From the NCBI RefSeq assembly GCF_002844275.1, contig NZ_NXGX01000002.1, forward strand, positions 62,001 to 126,000: a DNA stretch of 64,000 bases, written 5' to 3'. Each line of letters opens with the position of its first letter. Position 1 is the first letter of the stretch. A program made the position numbers and the translations under genes. Shown here one piece after another: positions 26,070 to 34,632 of this stretch. Source of the DNA: Thalassospira lohafexi. GTDB lineage: Bacteria; Pseudomonadota; Alphaproteobacteria; Rhodospirillales; Thalassospiraceae. The notes beneath the pieces were generated by a model that was not told where the DNA came from, did no database searches, and saw nothing but the letters and a program-made list of their open reading frames with translations.

Positions 26070-27086
26070 ATGGATATCGGAAAACTCGTCAGCGCCGCGG
26101 TCTTCGGCGTAACAGTAATGGCCGCAACGGCGGCCTCTGCACAGGAAGTAAATGTCTATTCCTTGCGTCAGGCATTTTTGGTCGAACCTCTGTTTGAAAA
26201 GTTCACCGAACAGACCGGGGTAAAGGTCAATGTGATCTTTGCTGAAAAAGGGCTGGTTGAACGCATAAAGCAGGAAGGCGTAAACAGCCCGGCTGATGTC
26301 CTGATGACGGTTGATATCAGCCGTATCCAGCAGGCCGTTGATGCCGGTGTGACCGAAACCCTGACCAATGATGTTTTGGCGACCAACATTCCGGCCCATT
26401 TGCGCGATCCCGAAGGGCACTGGTTTGCCCTGACCCAGCGTGGTCGTGCGATCTATGCCTCCAAGGACCGGGTTGCAGAAGGCGAAATCACATCCTACGA
26501 AGATCTTGCCGATCCGAAATGGGAAGGTCGCATTTGTACCCGTTCGGGCGCCCATGTTTACAACGTTGCCTTGTTTGCTTCGATGATTGCCGTTCACGGT
26601 GAAGAAAAAGCCAAGACATGGCTTGAAGGCCTGAAATCAAACCTTGCACGTAAACCGCAGGGCAATGATCGCGCACAGGTCAAGGCGATCAAGGAAGGCG
26701 AGTGCGATCTGGCAATTGGTAATACGTATTACTATGGCAAAATGCTTGAGAATGAAGAACAGCGTCCATGGGCAGAAGCGGTCAATATCGTCTTCCCCAA
26801 TCAGGATGGTCGCGGCATGTCGATGAATATTTCCGGCATGAGCCTGATCAAGGGTGCCCCTAATCAGGAGAATGCGGTCAAGCTGATGGAATTCCTAAGC
26901 GATGACGTGGCACAGAAAATCTATGCCGAGGTAAATTACGAGTATCCTGTCAAATCGGGTGTCGAGTGGGCCGAAAACGTTAAATCATGGGGCACGTTCA
27001 AGGCTGATACCGTGTCATTGGCCGAGATTGCCCGTCTGACGCCAGCGGCAATCAAGATGGTCGACGAAATCGGGTACAACGAATAG
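26070..27086 (+). CDS. Iron(III) ABC transporter substrate-binding protein, copy 1
   Basis: 338 residues. A signal peptide (DIGKLVSAAVFGVTVMAATA ... ASA|QE) precedes an FbpA/FutA-type periplasmic ferric-binding fold: EVNVYSLRQAFLVEPLFEKF at the mature N-terminus, the hinge region TSYEDLADPKWEGRICTRSG, and the tyrosine motif GNTYYYGKM, whose adjacent tyrosines bind Fe(III) in this family. ATG 26070 follows AAGGGAA by about seven bases; the upstream in-frame stretch from 26010 overlaps the palindrome and is not coding. The Fur-type box in front fits induction under iron limitation. Confidence 0.93.
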   Translation: MDIGKLVSAAVFGVTVMAATAASAQEVNVYSLRQAFLVEPLFEKFTEQTGVKVNVIFAEKGLVERIKQEGVNSPADVLMTVDISRIQQAVDAGVTETLTNDVLATNIPAHLRDPEGHWFALTQRGRAIYASKDRVAEGEITSYEDLADPKWEGRICTRSGAHVYNVALFASMIAVHGEEKAKTWLEGLKSNLARKPQGNDRAQVKAIKEGECDLAIGNTYYYGKMLENEEQRPWAEAVNIVFPNQDGRGMSMNISGMSLIKGAPNQENAVKLMEFLSDDVAQKIYAEVNYEYPVKSGVEWAENVKSWGTFKADTVSLAEIARLTPAAIKMVDEIGYNE

Positions 27087-27115
27087 TCAGACAATTTGAG
27101 ACAGCATTGTTTTGC

Positions 27116-27147
27116 AAAGGGGATGGTCATATGCCATCCCCTTTCTA
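27116..27147 (+). terminator. Hairpin terminator between the two iron-binding protein genes
   Basis: An 11-base stem, AAAGGGGATGG (27116-27126) with CCATCCCCTTT (27134-27144), and a seven-base loop. It is followed by CT, so part of the transcription may stop here. Confidence 0.7.
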
Positions 27148-27257
27148 CGTTCGTGATCACGTTATTTTGACAGAGTTTCGGGACGTGAGCATTGCTCGTA
27201 TGTGGTTTTGGGGCTTGCAAAATGGGGGGCAGGGTCGTTAATTTCGGCCAAAGCAAA

Positions 27258-27272
27258 TACAAATCATTCCTA
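27258..27272 (+). promoter_or_regulatory. Degenerate Fur-like sequence before the second iron-binding protein gene
   Basis: TACAAATCATTCCTA agrees with TGCAAATCATTTGCA at 11 of 15 positions; the right half-site is poor. It lies 41-55 bases before the start codon at 27313. Confidence 0.2.
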
Positions 27273-27312
27273 ATTGCTGCAAATTCGCGTGGCACACCCA
27301 AGAGAGGCATTC

Positions 27313-28338
27313 ATGATTTCACTGCGCAAAACGGTCTTTGGTCTTGTTGCGGTCGCAATGGGCATATCGTTGAACCAGCCGGCCACTGCAGCAGAAGAAG
27401 TGAATGTCTATTCCTTACGTCAGCCATTTTTGATCGAACCGATGTTCAAACGCTTTACCGAGGAAACCGGTATTCGGGTCAATACGCTGTTTTCACAAAG
27501 TGGACTGGTTGAACGGATCAAGCACGAAGGGCGTAACAGTCCGGCGGATTTGCTTTTGACCGTTGATATTGGCCGTATTCAGGATGCCGTTGATGCCGAT
27601 ATTGCCCAACCCCTTCAAAGCGATATAATCCGTAGTAACATCCCTGATCAGTTCCGTGACGAAAATAATCTCTGGGTCGGGCTGACAACCCGCGCACGGG
27701 TGATTTACACCTCACTTGATCGTGTTGCACCCGATGAAATCACCACCTATGAAGACCTTGCTGACCCGAAGTGGAAAGGCCGTATTTGTATTCGTTCAGG
27801 TATGCATGTTTATAACATTGCGTTGATCGCATCGATGATTGCCAATCATGACGAAGCATATACCAAAAAATGGCTGACAGCCCTTAAGGACAATCTTGCG
27901 CGCAAGCCTCAGGGGGCTGATATCGACCAGATTGAAGCCGTGTCACAGGGCGTATGTGATATCGCGATTGGTAATTCGTATTATTACGGCAAGATGCTTG
28001 ATGATCCCAATAAGGCCCCGGCAGCCAAAGACGTGCGCATTGTCTTCCCCAACCAGGGGGATCGCGGCACACACGTCAATATTTCCGGCGTTGCCCTGAT
28101 GAAGCATTCCCCCAATCAGGAAAACGCCATCAAGCTGGTGGAATTCCTGTCGGGTGATGAAGCACAACACATGTATGCCGATGTCAACTTTGAATATCCC
28201 GTCAAACCGGGCGTGGCCTGGTCGGAAATGGTGCGTTCATGGGGCACGTTCAAACACGACGATTTGTCGTTGAATGTCGTTGCCGCAAAACGTGGGGATG
28301 CGATCCGCATGATTGATGAAGTCGGATTTAACGAATAG
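27313..28338 (+). CDS. Iron(III) ABC transporter substrate-binding protein, copy 2
   Basis: 341 residues, a clear paralogue of the preceding gene over its whole length (EVNVYSLRQPFLIEPMFKRF, TTYEDLADPKWKGRICIRSG, GNSYYYGKM with the Fe-binding tyrosines, and a C-terminal SWGTFKHDDLSLNVV). Signal peptide ends at ATAA|EE. ATG 27313 follows AGAGAGG by five bases; the in-frame TTG at 27274 would give an extension without signal-peptide character. The hairpin in front and its own upstream sequence suggest separate expression of the two copies. Tandem duplication with divergence is the likely origin. Confidence 0.92.
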   Translation: MISLRKTVFGLVAVAMGISLNQPATAAEEVNVYSLRQPFLIEPMFKRFTEETGIRVNTLFSQSGLVERIKHEGRNSPADLLLTVDIGRIQDAVDADIAQPLQSDIIRSNIPDQFRDENNLWVGLTTRARVIYTSLDRVAPDEITTYEDLADPKWKGRICIRSGMHVYNIALIASMIANHDEAYTKKWLTALKDNLARKPQGADIDQIEAVSQGVCDIAIGNSYYYGKMLDDPNKAPAAKDVRIVFPNQGDRGTHVNISGVALMKHSPNQENAIKLVEFLSGDEAQHMYADVNFEYPVKPGVAWSEMVRSWGTFKHDDLSLNVVAAKRGDAIRMIDEVGFNE

Positions 28339-28424
28339 ATTCGGCGCATTAATCATATCGTCCGTCGTGTTGGGCGTATGTGTGGTCGAAATGTCGTGCA
28401 ATGGTGCATTTACCGGGGTGAGTT

Positions 28425-28604
28425 GCGTCTGAACGTTTGCCTTTAAGCGCCATTGCAGGCTATCACGATGTGGCCAAACAGCTTTTGGATGATGTGGCCT
28501 TCGACGAAGAAGACGAGAACGATATTGAACACCGCACGCCAAACAAGCCGCAAAATGAAAAGGGACGAAGATATTCGTCCGACCGTCGCCACGGAAACGT
28601 TTGA
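28425..28604 (+). other. Possible short coding remnant or leader peptide before fbpB
   Basis: A frame open from 28422 to a TGA at 28602-28604 reads LPLSAIAGYHDVAKQLLDDV, then an acidic DEEDEND segment. The residue use is protein-like, but there is no ATG; TTG 28437 is the only upstream start. It ends just before the in-frame ATG 28609 of the permease. It may be a gene remnant or a leader; not confidently a gene. Confidence 0.2.
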
Positions 28605-28635
28605 TCCGATGCGGACACCAACCGGAAGCGTTGCC

Positions 28636-30291
28636 ATGCGCTGGTTGCCGCGTCGGCAGTCGGCGATATGGTTGTTTGGCGCGTTTGTGATTGCCCTTCT
28701 GGTGGCAGCCCCGATTGTCGCGGTGATTTATATCGCGCTCTTTCCGACCGAAAACATCTGGCCGCACTTGGCATCGACGATGCTGCCCCGATACCTCAAA
28801 AATACAGGCATTTTGATGCTTGGCGTCGGGGTCGGGGTGACATTGATCGGGGTTTCAAGCGCGTGGGTTGTCACCATGTGCAAGCTCCCGGGTAAGCGGT
28901 TCTTTGAATGGGCGATGTTGCTGCCGATGGCGGTTCCGGCCTATATCGTTGCCTATGTTTATACCGATCTTCTTGAATATGCCGGGCCGTTGCAGCGAAT
29001 GTTGCGTGATGTCTTCGGCTGGCAATCCGCGCGCGATTACTGGTTTCCCGATATTCGTACCAAGGGCGGGGCGATTGTGGTGCTCAGCCTGACGCTTTAT
29101 CCGTACGTCTATATGCTGGCGCGCGCCGCCTTTTTGGCGCAATCGATCTGTGTGCTCGAAGCCGCCCGCATACTGGGACGCAGTTCATGGAATTCATTCA
29201 TCACGGTGGCCTTGCCCTTGGCCCGTCCGGCGATTGTGGTCGGGGTTGTCATTGCATTGATGGAAACGCTCAATGATTTTGGCACGATTGACTTCTTTGC
29301 TGTCCATACCCTGACAGCGGGCATTTTCAACGTCTGGCTGGGTATGGGCAATGCCGGTGGGGCAGCACAGATTGCCTTGACGATGCTGGCTGTGGTGATT
29401 GCGCTTTTGGTGATTGAACGCTATTCACGTCGTCGCCAGCGGTTCCACGATACCACCAACCGGTTTCAGGAATTACCGGGCTATGATCTCGGCCCCATGG
29501 GCAAGGTGGGTGCCTTGGCCGTCTGTATCCTGCCGATCCTGCTTGGTTTTGTCGTACCGTCGGCTGTTCTGATCTATTATTCCATCGGCTATTTTGATCA
29601 AAGCTGGACGTCAGACTTCTTTGAGTTTGCCGGGAACAGTCTGCTGGTGTCAGGACTGGCAACGCTGGTTGCGGTTGGATGTGCGATTTTCATGGGCTAT
29701 GCCCTGCGCCTGTTCCCGCAACCGCTTTTGAAATTCTGTGTTCGATTTTCTTCGGTGGGCTATGCAGTGCCCGGCGCGGTTCTGGCGATTGGTGTTCTTA
29801 TCCCGTTTGCCCGTCTTGATAATGCGGTTGATGCGGTCATGCGCGATACATTCGGCATTTCGACCGGTTTGTTGCTGAGTGGAACGGTGTTTGCGCTTGT
29901 CTTTGCCTATGCCGTGCGGTTTATGGCGGTATCGTATGGCTCGATCGAGGCGGCATTGGGTAAAGTTCGCCCCAGCATGGATGACGCGGCGCGTACTTTG
30001 GGCGAAAGCCCTTGGGGAACGCTAAAACGCATTCATTTCCCGATGGTGCGCGGCGGCATTCTGGCGGCATCGGTGCTTGTCTTTGTTGACGGAATGAAAG
30101 AACTCCCCGCAACCTTGATCCTGCGGCCGTTCAATTTTGATACACTGGCGACGTATGTCTATCAGTTTGCCAAGGATGAAATGATTGAACAGGCAGCTCT
30201 TGGAGCCTTGACCATTGTTGTGGTCGGGGTGATCCCGGTTATTATGCTCAGCCGCGCGATTTCACGGTCACGTCCTGGCCACGGCAACTGA
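28636..30291 (+). CDS. Iron(III) ABC transporter permease, FbpB type
   Basis: 551 residues made of two fused permease halves, as in FbpB/SfuB: each half has about six hydrophobic helices and an EAA loop (EAARILGRSSWNSFITVALP in the first; DDAARTLGESPWGTLKRIHF in the second). It should pass iron delivered by the two binding proteins through the inner membrane. I start at ATG 28636 (MRWLPRRQS) because GGAAG lies seven bases upstream; in-frame ATGs at 28453, 28555 and 28609 lack ribosome-binding sites and would add hydrophilic residues with a competing frame beneath. The expected FbpC ATPase gene does not follow; moeA comes next. Confidence 0.9.
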   Translation: MRWLPRRQSAIWLFGAFVIALLVAAPIVAVIYIALFPTENIWPHLASTMLPRYLKNTGILMLGVGVGVTLIGVSSAWVVTMCKLPGKRFFEWAMLLPMAVPAYIVAYVYTDLLEYAGPLQRMLRDVFGWQSARDYWFPDIRTKGGAIVVLSLTLYPYVYMLARAAFLAQSICVLEAARILGRSSWNSFITVALPLARPAIVVGVVIALMETLNDFGTIDFFAVHTLTAGIFNVWLGMGNAGGAAQIALTMLAVVIALLVIERYSRRRQRFHDTTNRFQELPGYDLGPMGKVGALAVCILPILLGFVVPSAVLIYYSIGYFDQSWTSDFFEFAGNSLLVSGLATLVAVGCAIFMGYALRLFPQPLLKFCVRFSSVGYAVPGAVLAIGVLIPFARLDNAVDAVMRDTFGISTGLLLSGTVFALVFAYAVRFMAVSYGSIEAALGKVRPSMDDAARTLGESPWGTLKRIHFPMVRGGILAASVLVFVDGMKELPATLILRPFNFDTLATYVYQFAKDEMIEQAALGALTIVVVGVIPVIMLSRAISRSRPGHGN

Positions 30292-30359
30292 TTTTATCCT
30301 TGCGGTGACATCGCATCAGATTATCTAAGTCAGGTACATCACAACAGGCTCCCAGTTTT

Positions 30360-31613
30360 ATGCAAACCATCAAACCCGGATTGACGACACTTTCCGATGC
30401 GCTTGTTATCGCCTTTGCCGAGGTTGGTATTGTGCAGGATGTCGAACAACGCCCGCTTGACGACTGCTTTGGTGCGGTGTTGCGGCGTGATGTGATTGCG
30501 AAGGTTGCTGTCCCATCGGTTGATAATTCGGCCATGGATGGCTATGCGCTAAGGTTTGCCGACCTTGCGAATATGACGGGGGCAATTGATGTGGTCGGCA
30601 GTTCCATGGCCGGCCATCCGTTCGAAGGCACACTTCCTAAGGGAAAAGCTATTCGGATTGCCACCGGTGCTGCCATTCCGAATGGTGCGGATTGCGTGAT
30701 CATTCAGGAAAACGTTTCCGCCAATGAAAATGAAACCATCATTGAAATTCGCGATGATGTGATTGCACGCACCCAACTTGCGCAGAACATTCGCCGTGCG
30801 GGCGAAGATATCAAGCAAGGAACGGTGGTCCTTTCATCGGGCAGGGTCCTTCGACCCCAAGATATTGCGATTGCCGCCGGGCAGGGGCGTGGGACTTTGG
30901 CCGTGGCGCGGCCTTTGTCGGTCGCGGTGTTTTCCACCGGCGATGAACTGGCAAAGCCGGGTGACCCGTTGCCGCCTGGCGGGATTTATGATTCCAACCG
31001 GTTTGCCATGATTGGCATGCTGCGCAATATCGGCTGTAAGGTTACTGATCTTGGTTTGTTGACCGATGATTTCGATGTTTTGCACGATGCCTTGGATAAT
31101 GCGGCCAAGACCCACGATGTGATTATGACGTCGGGTGGAGTATCAGTTGGTCGGGCAGATTTGCTTAAGCCGGTTGTTGATCAACTTGGTGAAATTCACG
31201 CATGGAAGCTGGCGATAAAACCCGGAAAGCCCTTGATGCGGGGCAAGATTGGGAGCTGTCTTATCCTTGGCCTACCGGGTAATCCGGTTTCGGTGCTGGT
31301 TGCAGGGCTGTTGTTTGCTATGCCGTTGTTGCGCCATATGATGGGGGCGGATCGTGCGCAAACGGTCCCGGTAAGGATGCCCGTTCGTGCCGGATTTGAT
31401 TTTAAGCGCGGGACCGGACGGCGAGAATGGTTGCGCGCACGACTTGTGCAAAATGAGGATGGCGCATTTGAAGCGATTGCCTTTAATTCCACGAGTTCCG
31501 GGATGCTGTCATCGATGGTCTGGGCCGACGGTTTGATCGAAATACCGGAAGACTGCGGTCAGGTTGTTGTGGGTGATGAAGTCGTTTACCTTCCGTTACG
31601 TGGGCTCCAGTAA
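30360..31613 (+). CDS. moeA: Molybdopterin molybdenumtransferase
   Basis: 417 residues. MoeA inserts molybdate into adenylylated molybdopterin, the last step of basic molybdenum cofactor synthesis. Domain signs in order: SVDNSAMDGYALR (about 57-69), KAIRIATGAAIPNGADCVI, VAVFSTGDELAKPGDPLPPG, the MogA-like core VIMTSGGVSVGRADLLK, KPGKPLMRGKIGSCLILGLPGNPVS, and the C-terminal beta-barrel domain. ATG 30360 has only a weak ribosome-binding site (CAGG). It is 68 bases after the iron permease on the same strand, but a functional link is not evident. No other Mo-cofactor genes are in view. Confidence 0.95.
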   Translation: MQTIKPGLTTLSDALVIAFAEVGIVQDVEQRPLDDCFGAVLRRDVIAKVAVPSVDNSAMDGYALRFADLANMTGAIDVVGSSMAGHPFEGTLPKGKAIRIATGAAIPNGADCVIIQENVSANENETIIEIRDDVIARTQLAQNIRRAGEDIKQGTVVLSSGRVLRPQDIAIAAGQGRGTLAVARPLSVAVFSTGDELAKPGDPLPPGGIYDSNRFAMIGMLRNIGCKVTDLGLLTDDFDVLHDALDNAAKTHDVIMTSGGVSVGRADLLKPVVDQLGEIHAWKLAIKPGKPLMRGKIGSCLILGLPGNPVSVLVAGLLFAMPLLRHMMGADRAQTVPVRMPVRAGFDFKRGTGRREWLRARLVQNEDGAFEAIAFNSTSSGMLSSMVWADGLIEIPEDCGQVVVGDEVVYLPLRGLQ

Positions 31614-31698
31614 AGCAGTTCTGCGTGATCCATGTCATTGTTATGTCGTGATCTTTGCGTGATGGTGATGAGATAATCAGAAACCGATTGAGGATGTC

Positions 31699-33273
31699 AT
31701 GACAGTATCAGTAACCTTTTGCGGTGCCGCTGGCGGTGTGACCGGGTCGTGCTATTTCCTGCAAACAGATCAGGGTAACATCCTTGTCGATTGCGGGATG
31801 TTTCAGGGCAGCAAAACCGTTCGGGAACTGAATTACGAACCTTTCGCATTTGATGTCAGCTCAATATCGGCGGTCGTTCTGACACATGCTCATATTGATC
31901 ATTCAGGTTTATTGCCAAAACTGGTCAAAGCGGGATTCAAAGGGCCGGTTTTTGCGACGGAACCGACGTGCGATCTCCTGACATACATGTTGCCGGATTC
32001 GGGATATATTCAAGAATCAGAAGTTGAACGCCTTAATCGTCGCAATGCCCGACGCGGTCGTCCGCAGGTCACGCCGATTTATACCCGTCACGATGCCGAA
32101 AATACGCTCAGCCAGCTAAGTGTCGTTGAATATCACGTTTGGCAGGATGTTATTTCAGGGGTTAAAGCACGGTTTTGGGATGCAGGCCATTTGCTCGGAT
32201 CGGCATCAATTGAAATCGAAGTGGCGGCCACGGAACCTGATGATAAGCCGACCCGTTTGCTGTTCTCTGGCGATATTGGAACCGGTGAAGCGGTCTTTAA
32301 TAATGCACCAGAGGCCCCCACTGATCTCGATTATCTCTTTGTTGAAACCACCTATGGCGATCGCAATCGCGACGATATGACGGACGATGAACGTCGTGCA
32401 TTGCTCGGTAAGGAGGTTCGTGAGTCTCTAAAAGCGGGAGGAAATCTCGTTATTCCAAGCTTTGCTGTCGCGCGAACCCAAGAGTTACTGGTTGATTTGG
32501 CGCATTTGTTTAATCGTGGCGAATTGCCCGAGGCGACTGTCTTTGTTGATAGTCCGCTTGCGCAACGAGCGACCGACGTTTTTGCAAAGCATCTAACCGG
32601 CTCGGATGCACGTGCGTTAGCACATCCAAAGTTTCACATGGTACCGGATGTCGAGGCCAGTAAGCAGCTTGCGTTGGTTAAAAGCGGTGCAATTATTATT
32701 TCCGCAAGCGGGATGTGCGATGCCGGGCGTATTCGCTACCATCTGAAAAACAACCTTTGGCGCTCGGAGGCGACAGTTCTGCTTGTCGGGTTCCAGGCTG
32801 CGGGGTCTCTTGGGCGGGTGTTGCAGCGTGGTGCAAAAGGGGTACGCATTCATGGTGAGGAAATTGAGGTTCATGCGCGTATTCGTACCCTTGATGTCTA
32901 TTCCGGTCACGCCGATCAGGACATGCTTTTGCGATGGACACGCGACCGCCTGCCTGTCGAGAGGCAGATCTTTTTGACCCACGGCGAAGAAGGGGCGCGA
33001 ACCGCCTTTCAGCAAGTATTGCTGGCCGAAGGGATCGATAGTAAAAAGATAGCCTTGCCTATGCTTGACGAGACCGTAATCTTGAGATCCGGGACAGTTA
33101 AAACGGCAAAAATCCGACCCAGATTATCGGGAGAAGAATTATCGCGGGATGACTGGCATAATCTGTATGCTGGAACGATTACGGCACTTTCGGAAAAACT
33201 GCGTTCTGTCGAAAACGATGCGCAACGTCGTGATCTGCTTGAAAAAGTCTTGCGCGATATTGCCTCTGTGTGA
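31699..33273 (+). CDS. Beta-CASP metallo-beta-lactamase nuclease (YSH1/CPSF73-like)
   Basis: 524 residues. The metallo-beta-lactamase core has LTHAHIDHSG (61-70, HxHxDH metal site), DAGHLLGSASI and FSGDIGTG; the beta-CASP insertion follows (FVDSPLAQRATDVF, SASGMCDAGRIRYHLKNNLW); the C-terminal RMMBL part has VYSGHADQDMLLRW. This is the arrangement of COG1236-type exonucleases related to RNase J and eukaryotic CPSF73, thought to process RNA. A C-terminal extension (about 455-524) is less conserved. ATG 31699 follows GAGGA. Biological target unknown. Confidence 0.9.
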   Translation: MTVSVTFCGAAGGVTGSCYFLQTDQGNILVDCGMFQGSKTVRELNYEPFAFDVSSISAVVLTHAHIDHSGLLPKLVKAGFKGPVFATEPTCDLLTYMLPDSGYIQESEVERLNRRNARRGRPQVTPIYTRHDAENTLSQLSVVEYHVWQDVISGVKARFWDAGHLLGSASIEIEVAATEPDDKPTRLLFSGDIGTGEAVFNNAPEAPTDLDYLFVETTYGDRNRDDMTDDERRALLGKEVRESLKAGGNLVIPSFAVARTQELLVDLAHLFNRGELPEATVFVDSPLAQRATDVFAKHLTGSDARALAHPKFHMVPDVEASKQLALVKSGAIIISASGMCDAGRIRYHLKNNLWRSEATVLLVGFQAAGSLGRVLQRGAKGVRIHGEEIEVHARIRTLDVYSGHADQDMLLRWTRDRLPVERQIFLTHGEEGARTAFQQVLLAEGIDSKKIALPMLDETVILRSGTVKTAKIRPRLSGEELSRDDWHNLYAGTITALSEKLRSVENDAQRRDLLEKVLRDIASV

Positions 33274-33407
33274 GAGCAATAGGGCGGATTAAAAATTACG
33301 GTTTAAAAGTGTATCCAAAACGGATTTACTTACCGATGAGGGATATCTTGCCATCCATGTTTTTGGTTGAATAGGTATCAGGGACCACTGCGTAAGCGGG
33401 CGAATAT

Positions 33408-34610
33408 ATGTCAATCGTAGGGAACTCAGGCTATCGGGTTCTAATCTATAGCCACGATACCTTTGGGCTCGGCCACTTGCGCCGGTGCCGGACTATTGCG
33501 CATGCGCTGGTCTCACGCAGGGATGATGTTTCTGTTCTTATTTTGTCGGGGTCCCCAATTATCGGCAGTTTCGAGTTCCGTTCGCGAGTCGATTTTGTTC
33601 GTATTCCCGGCGTGATCAAACTCTCGAACGGGGAATACACGTCACTTAATCTCAATATCGATGTTGATCAGATACTTGAGATGCGTGAATCCATCATCAA
33701 ACATACCGCAGACGTGTTTAATCCCGATATTTTCATCGTCGATAAAGAGCCGCTTGGTCTGCGCGGTGAGGTTGAGTCCACCTTGCGTATGTTGCGCCAT
33801 CGCCGCACCCGTCTTGTCATGGGGTTGCGCGATGTGATGGATGATCCGGTTCATCTGCGCGAAGAATGGGACCGCAAGCAATGCGTGCCTGCCTTGGCCG
33901 AGCTCTATGACGAAATCTGGGTTTATGGTCTGCAGGAAATCTGTAACCCGCTTGAAGGGATTGATTTGCCCCCGGGTGTGGAAAACAAAATGGCCTATAC
34001 GGGGTATCTGCCGCGTACCGCAACCCAGCGTCCAACACCGGAGCATGGGGCCCTTGGTCTTGAAGAACCTTATTATCTGGTGACCACGGGTGGTGGTGGT
34101 GATGGGGTTAATCTGGTCGATTGGGTCATCAGTGCTTATGAAGCCGATGAGACCATTGCCGTGCCGTCGCTTGTCGTGCTTGGGCCGTTCATGGCCCCGG
34201 CCGAACAGAAATCCTTCATGGAACGGGCTGAAAAGATCGACAAGCTATCGGTCATTACATTTGATGCCAATGTCGAAATGCTGATGCATAATTCTGCCGG
34301 TGTCATTGCCATGGGCGGCTATAATACGTTCTGCGAAATTCTGTCATTTGATAAGCCCGCTGTAATTGTGCCGCGCACCGTCCCGCGTCTTGAACAATAT
34401 GTCCGTGCCTCTGCGGCGGAAAAGCTCGGTCTTGTCAAAATGCTCACGGAAGACAAAGGTCGGGATCCGCGCCAAATGGCCGATGCGCTTCATGGATTGA
34501 TTTCGCAGCCCAAACCGTCGCATGTAACCGTTCCCAACCTGATGGGCGGGCTTGATCGGGTCGGTGATCTTGTTGATCGCTGGCTCCCGCCGCAAATGGC
34601 GGCCGAATAA
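33408..34610 (+). CDS. MurG-like (COG4671-type) glycosyltransferase, first of the glycan operon
   Basis: 400 residues with a GT-B fold. The N-terminal motif DTFGLGHLRRCRTIAHAL (about 16-33) is the glycine-rich acceptor loop of MurG/GT28-like enzymes; the C-terminal half has TTGGGGDGVNLVDW and MGGYNTFCEILSFDKPAVIV, the nucleotide-sugar site of this group. Similar proteins are catalogued as predicted glycosyltransferases without known product. It is a paralogue of the gene at 37676-38818. It starts the tightly packed run that goes to 46296; the 134 bases before it contain no terminator and no clear promoter. ATG 33408 has a weak ribosome-binding site (GCGGGCGAA). Confidence 0.85.
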   Translation: MSIVGNSGYRVLIYSHDTFGLGHLRRCRTIAHALVSRRDDVSVLILSGSPIIGSFEFRSRVDFVRIPGVIKLSNGEYTSLNLNIDVDQILEMRESIIKHTADVFNPDIFIVDKEPLGLRGEVESTLRMLRHRRTRLVMGLRDVMDDPVHLREEWDRKQCVPALAELYDEIWVYGLQEICNPLEGIDLPPGVENKMAYTGYLPRTATQRPTPEHGALGLEEPYYLVTTGGGGDGVNLVDWVISAYEADETIAVPSLVVLGPFMAPAEQKSFMERAEKIDKLSVITFDANVEMLMHNSAGVIAMGGYNTFCEILSFDKPAVIVPRTVPRLEQYVRASAAEKLGLVKMLTEDKGRDPRQMADALHGLISQPKPSHVTVPNLMGGLDRVGDLVDRWLPPQMAAE

Positions 34611-34632
34611 GTAACGCCGGGATGCCCAATTT

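Noticed and set aside
28453-28635. N-terminal extension of the iron permease from ATG 28453 or 28555
   Set aside because: No ribosome-binding site is present and the extension is unlike FbpB N-termini; ATG 28636 has GGAAG seven bases upstream.
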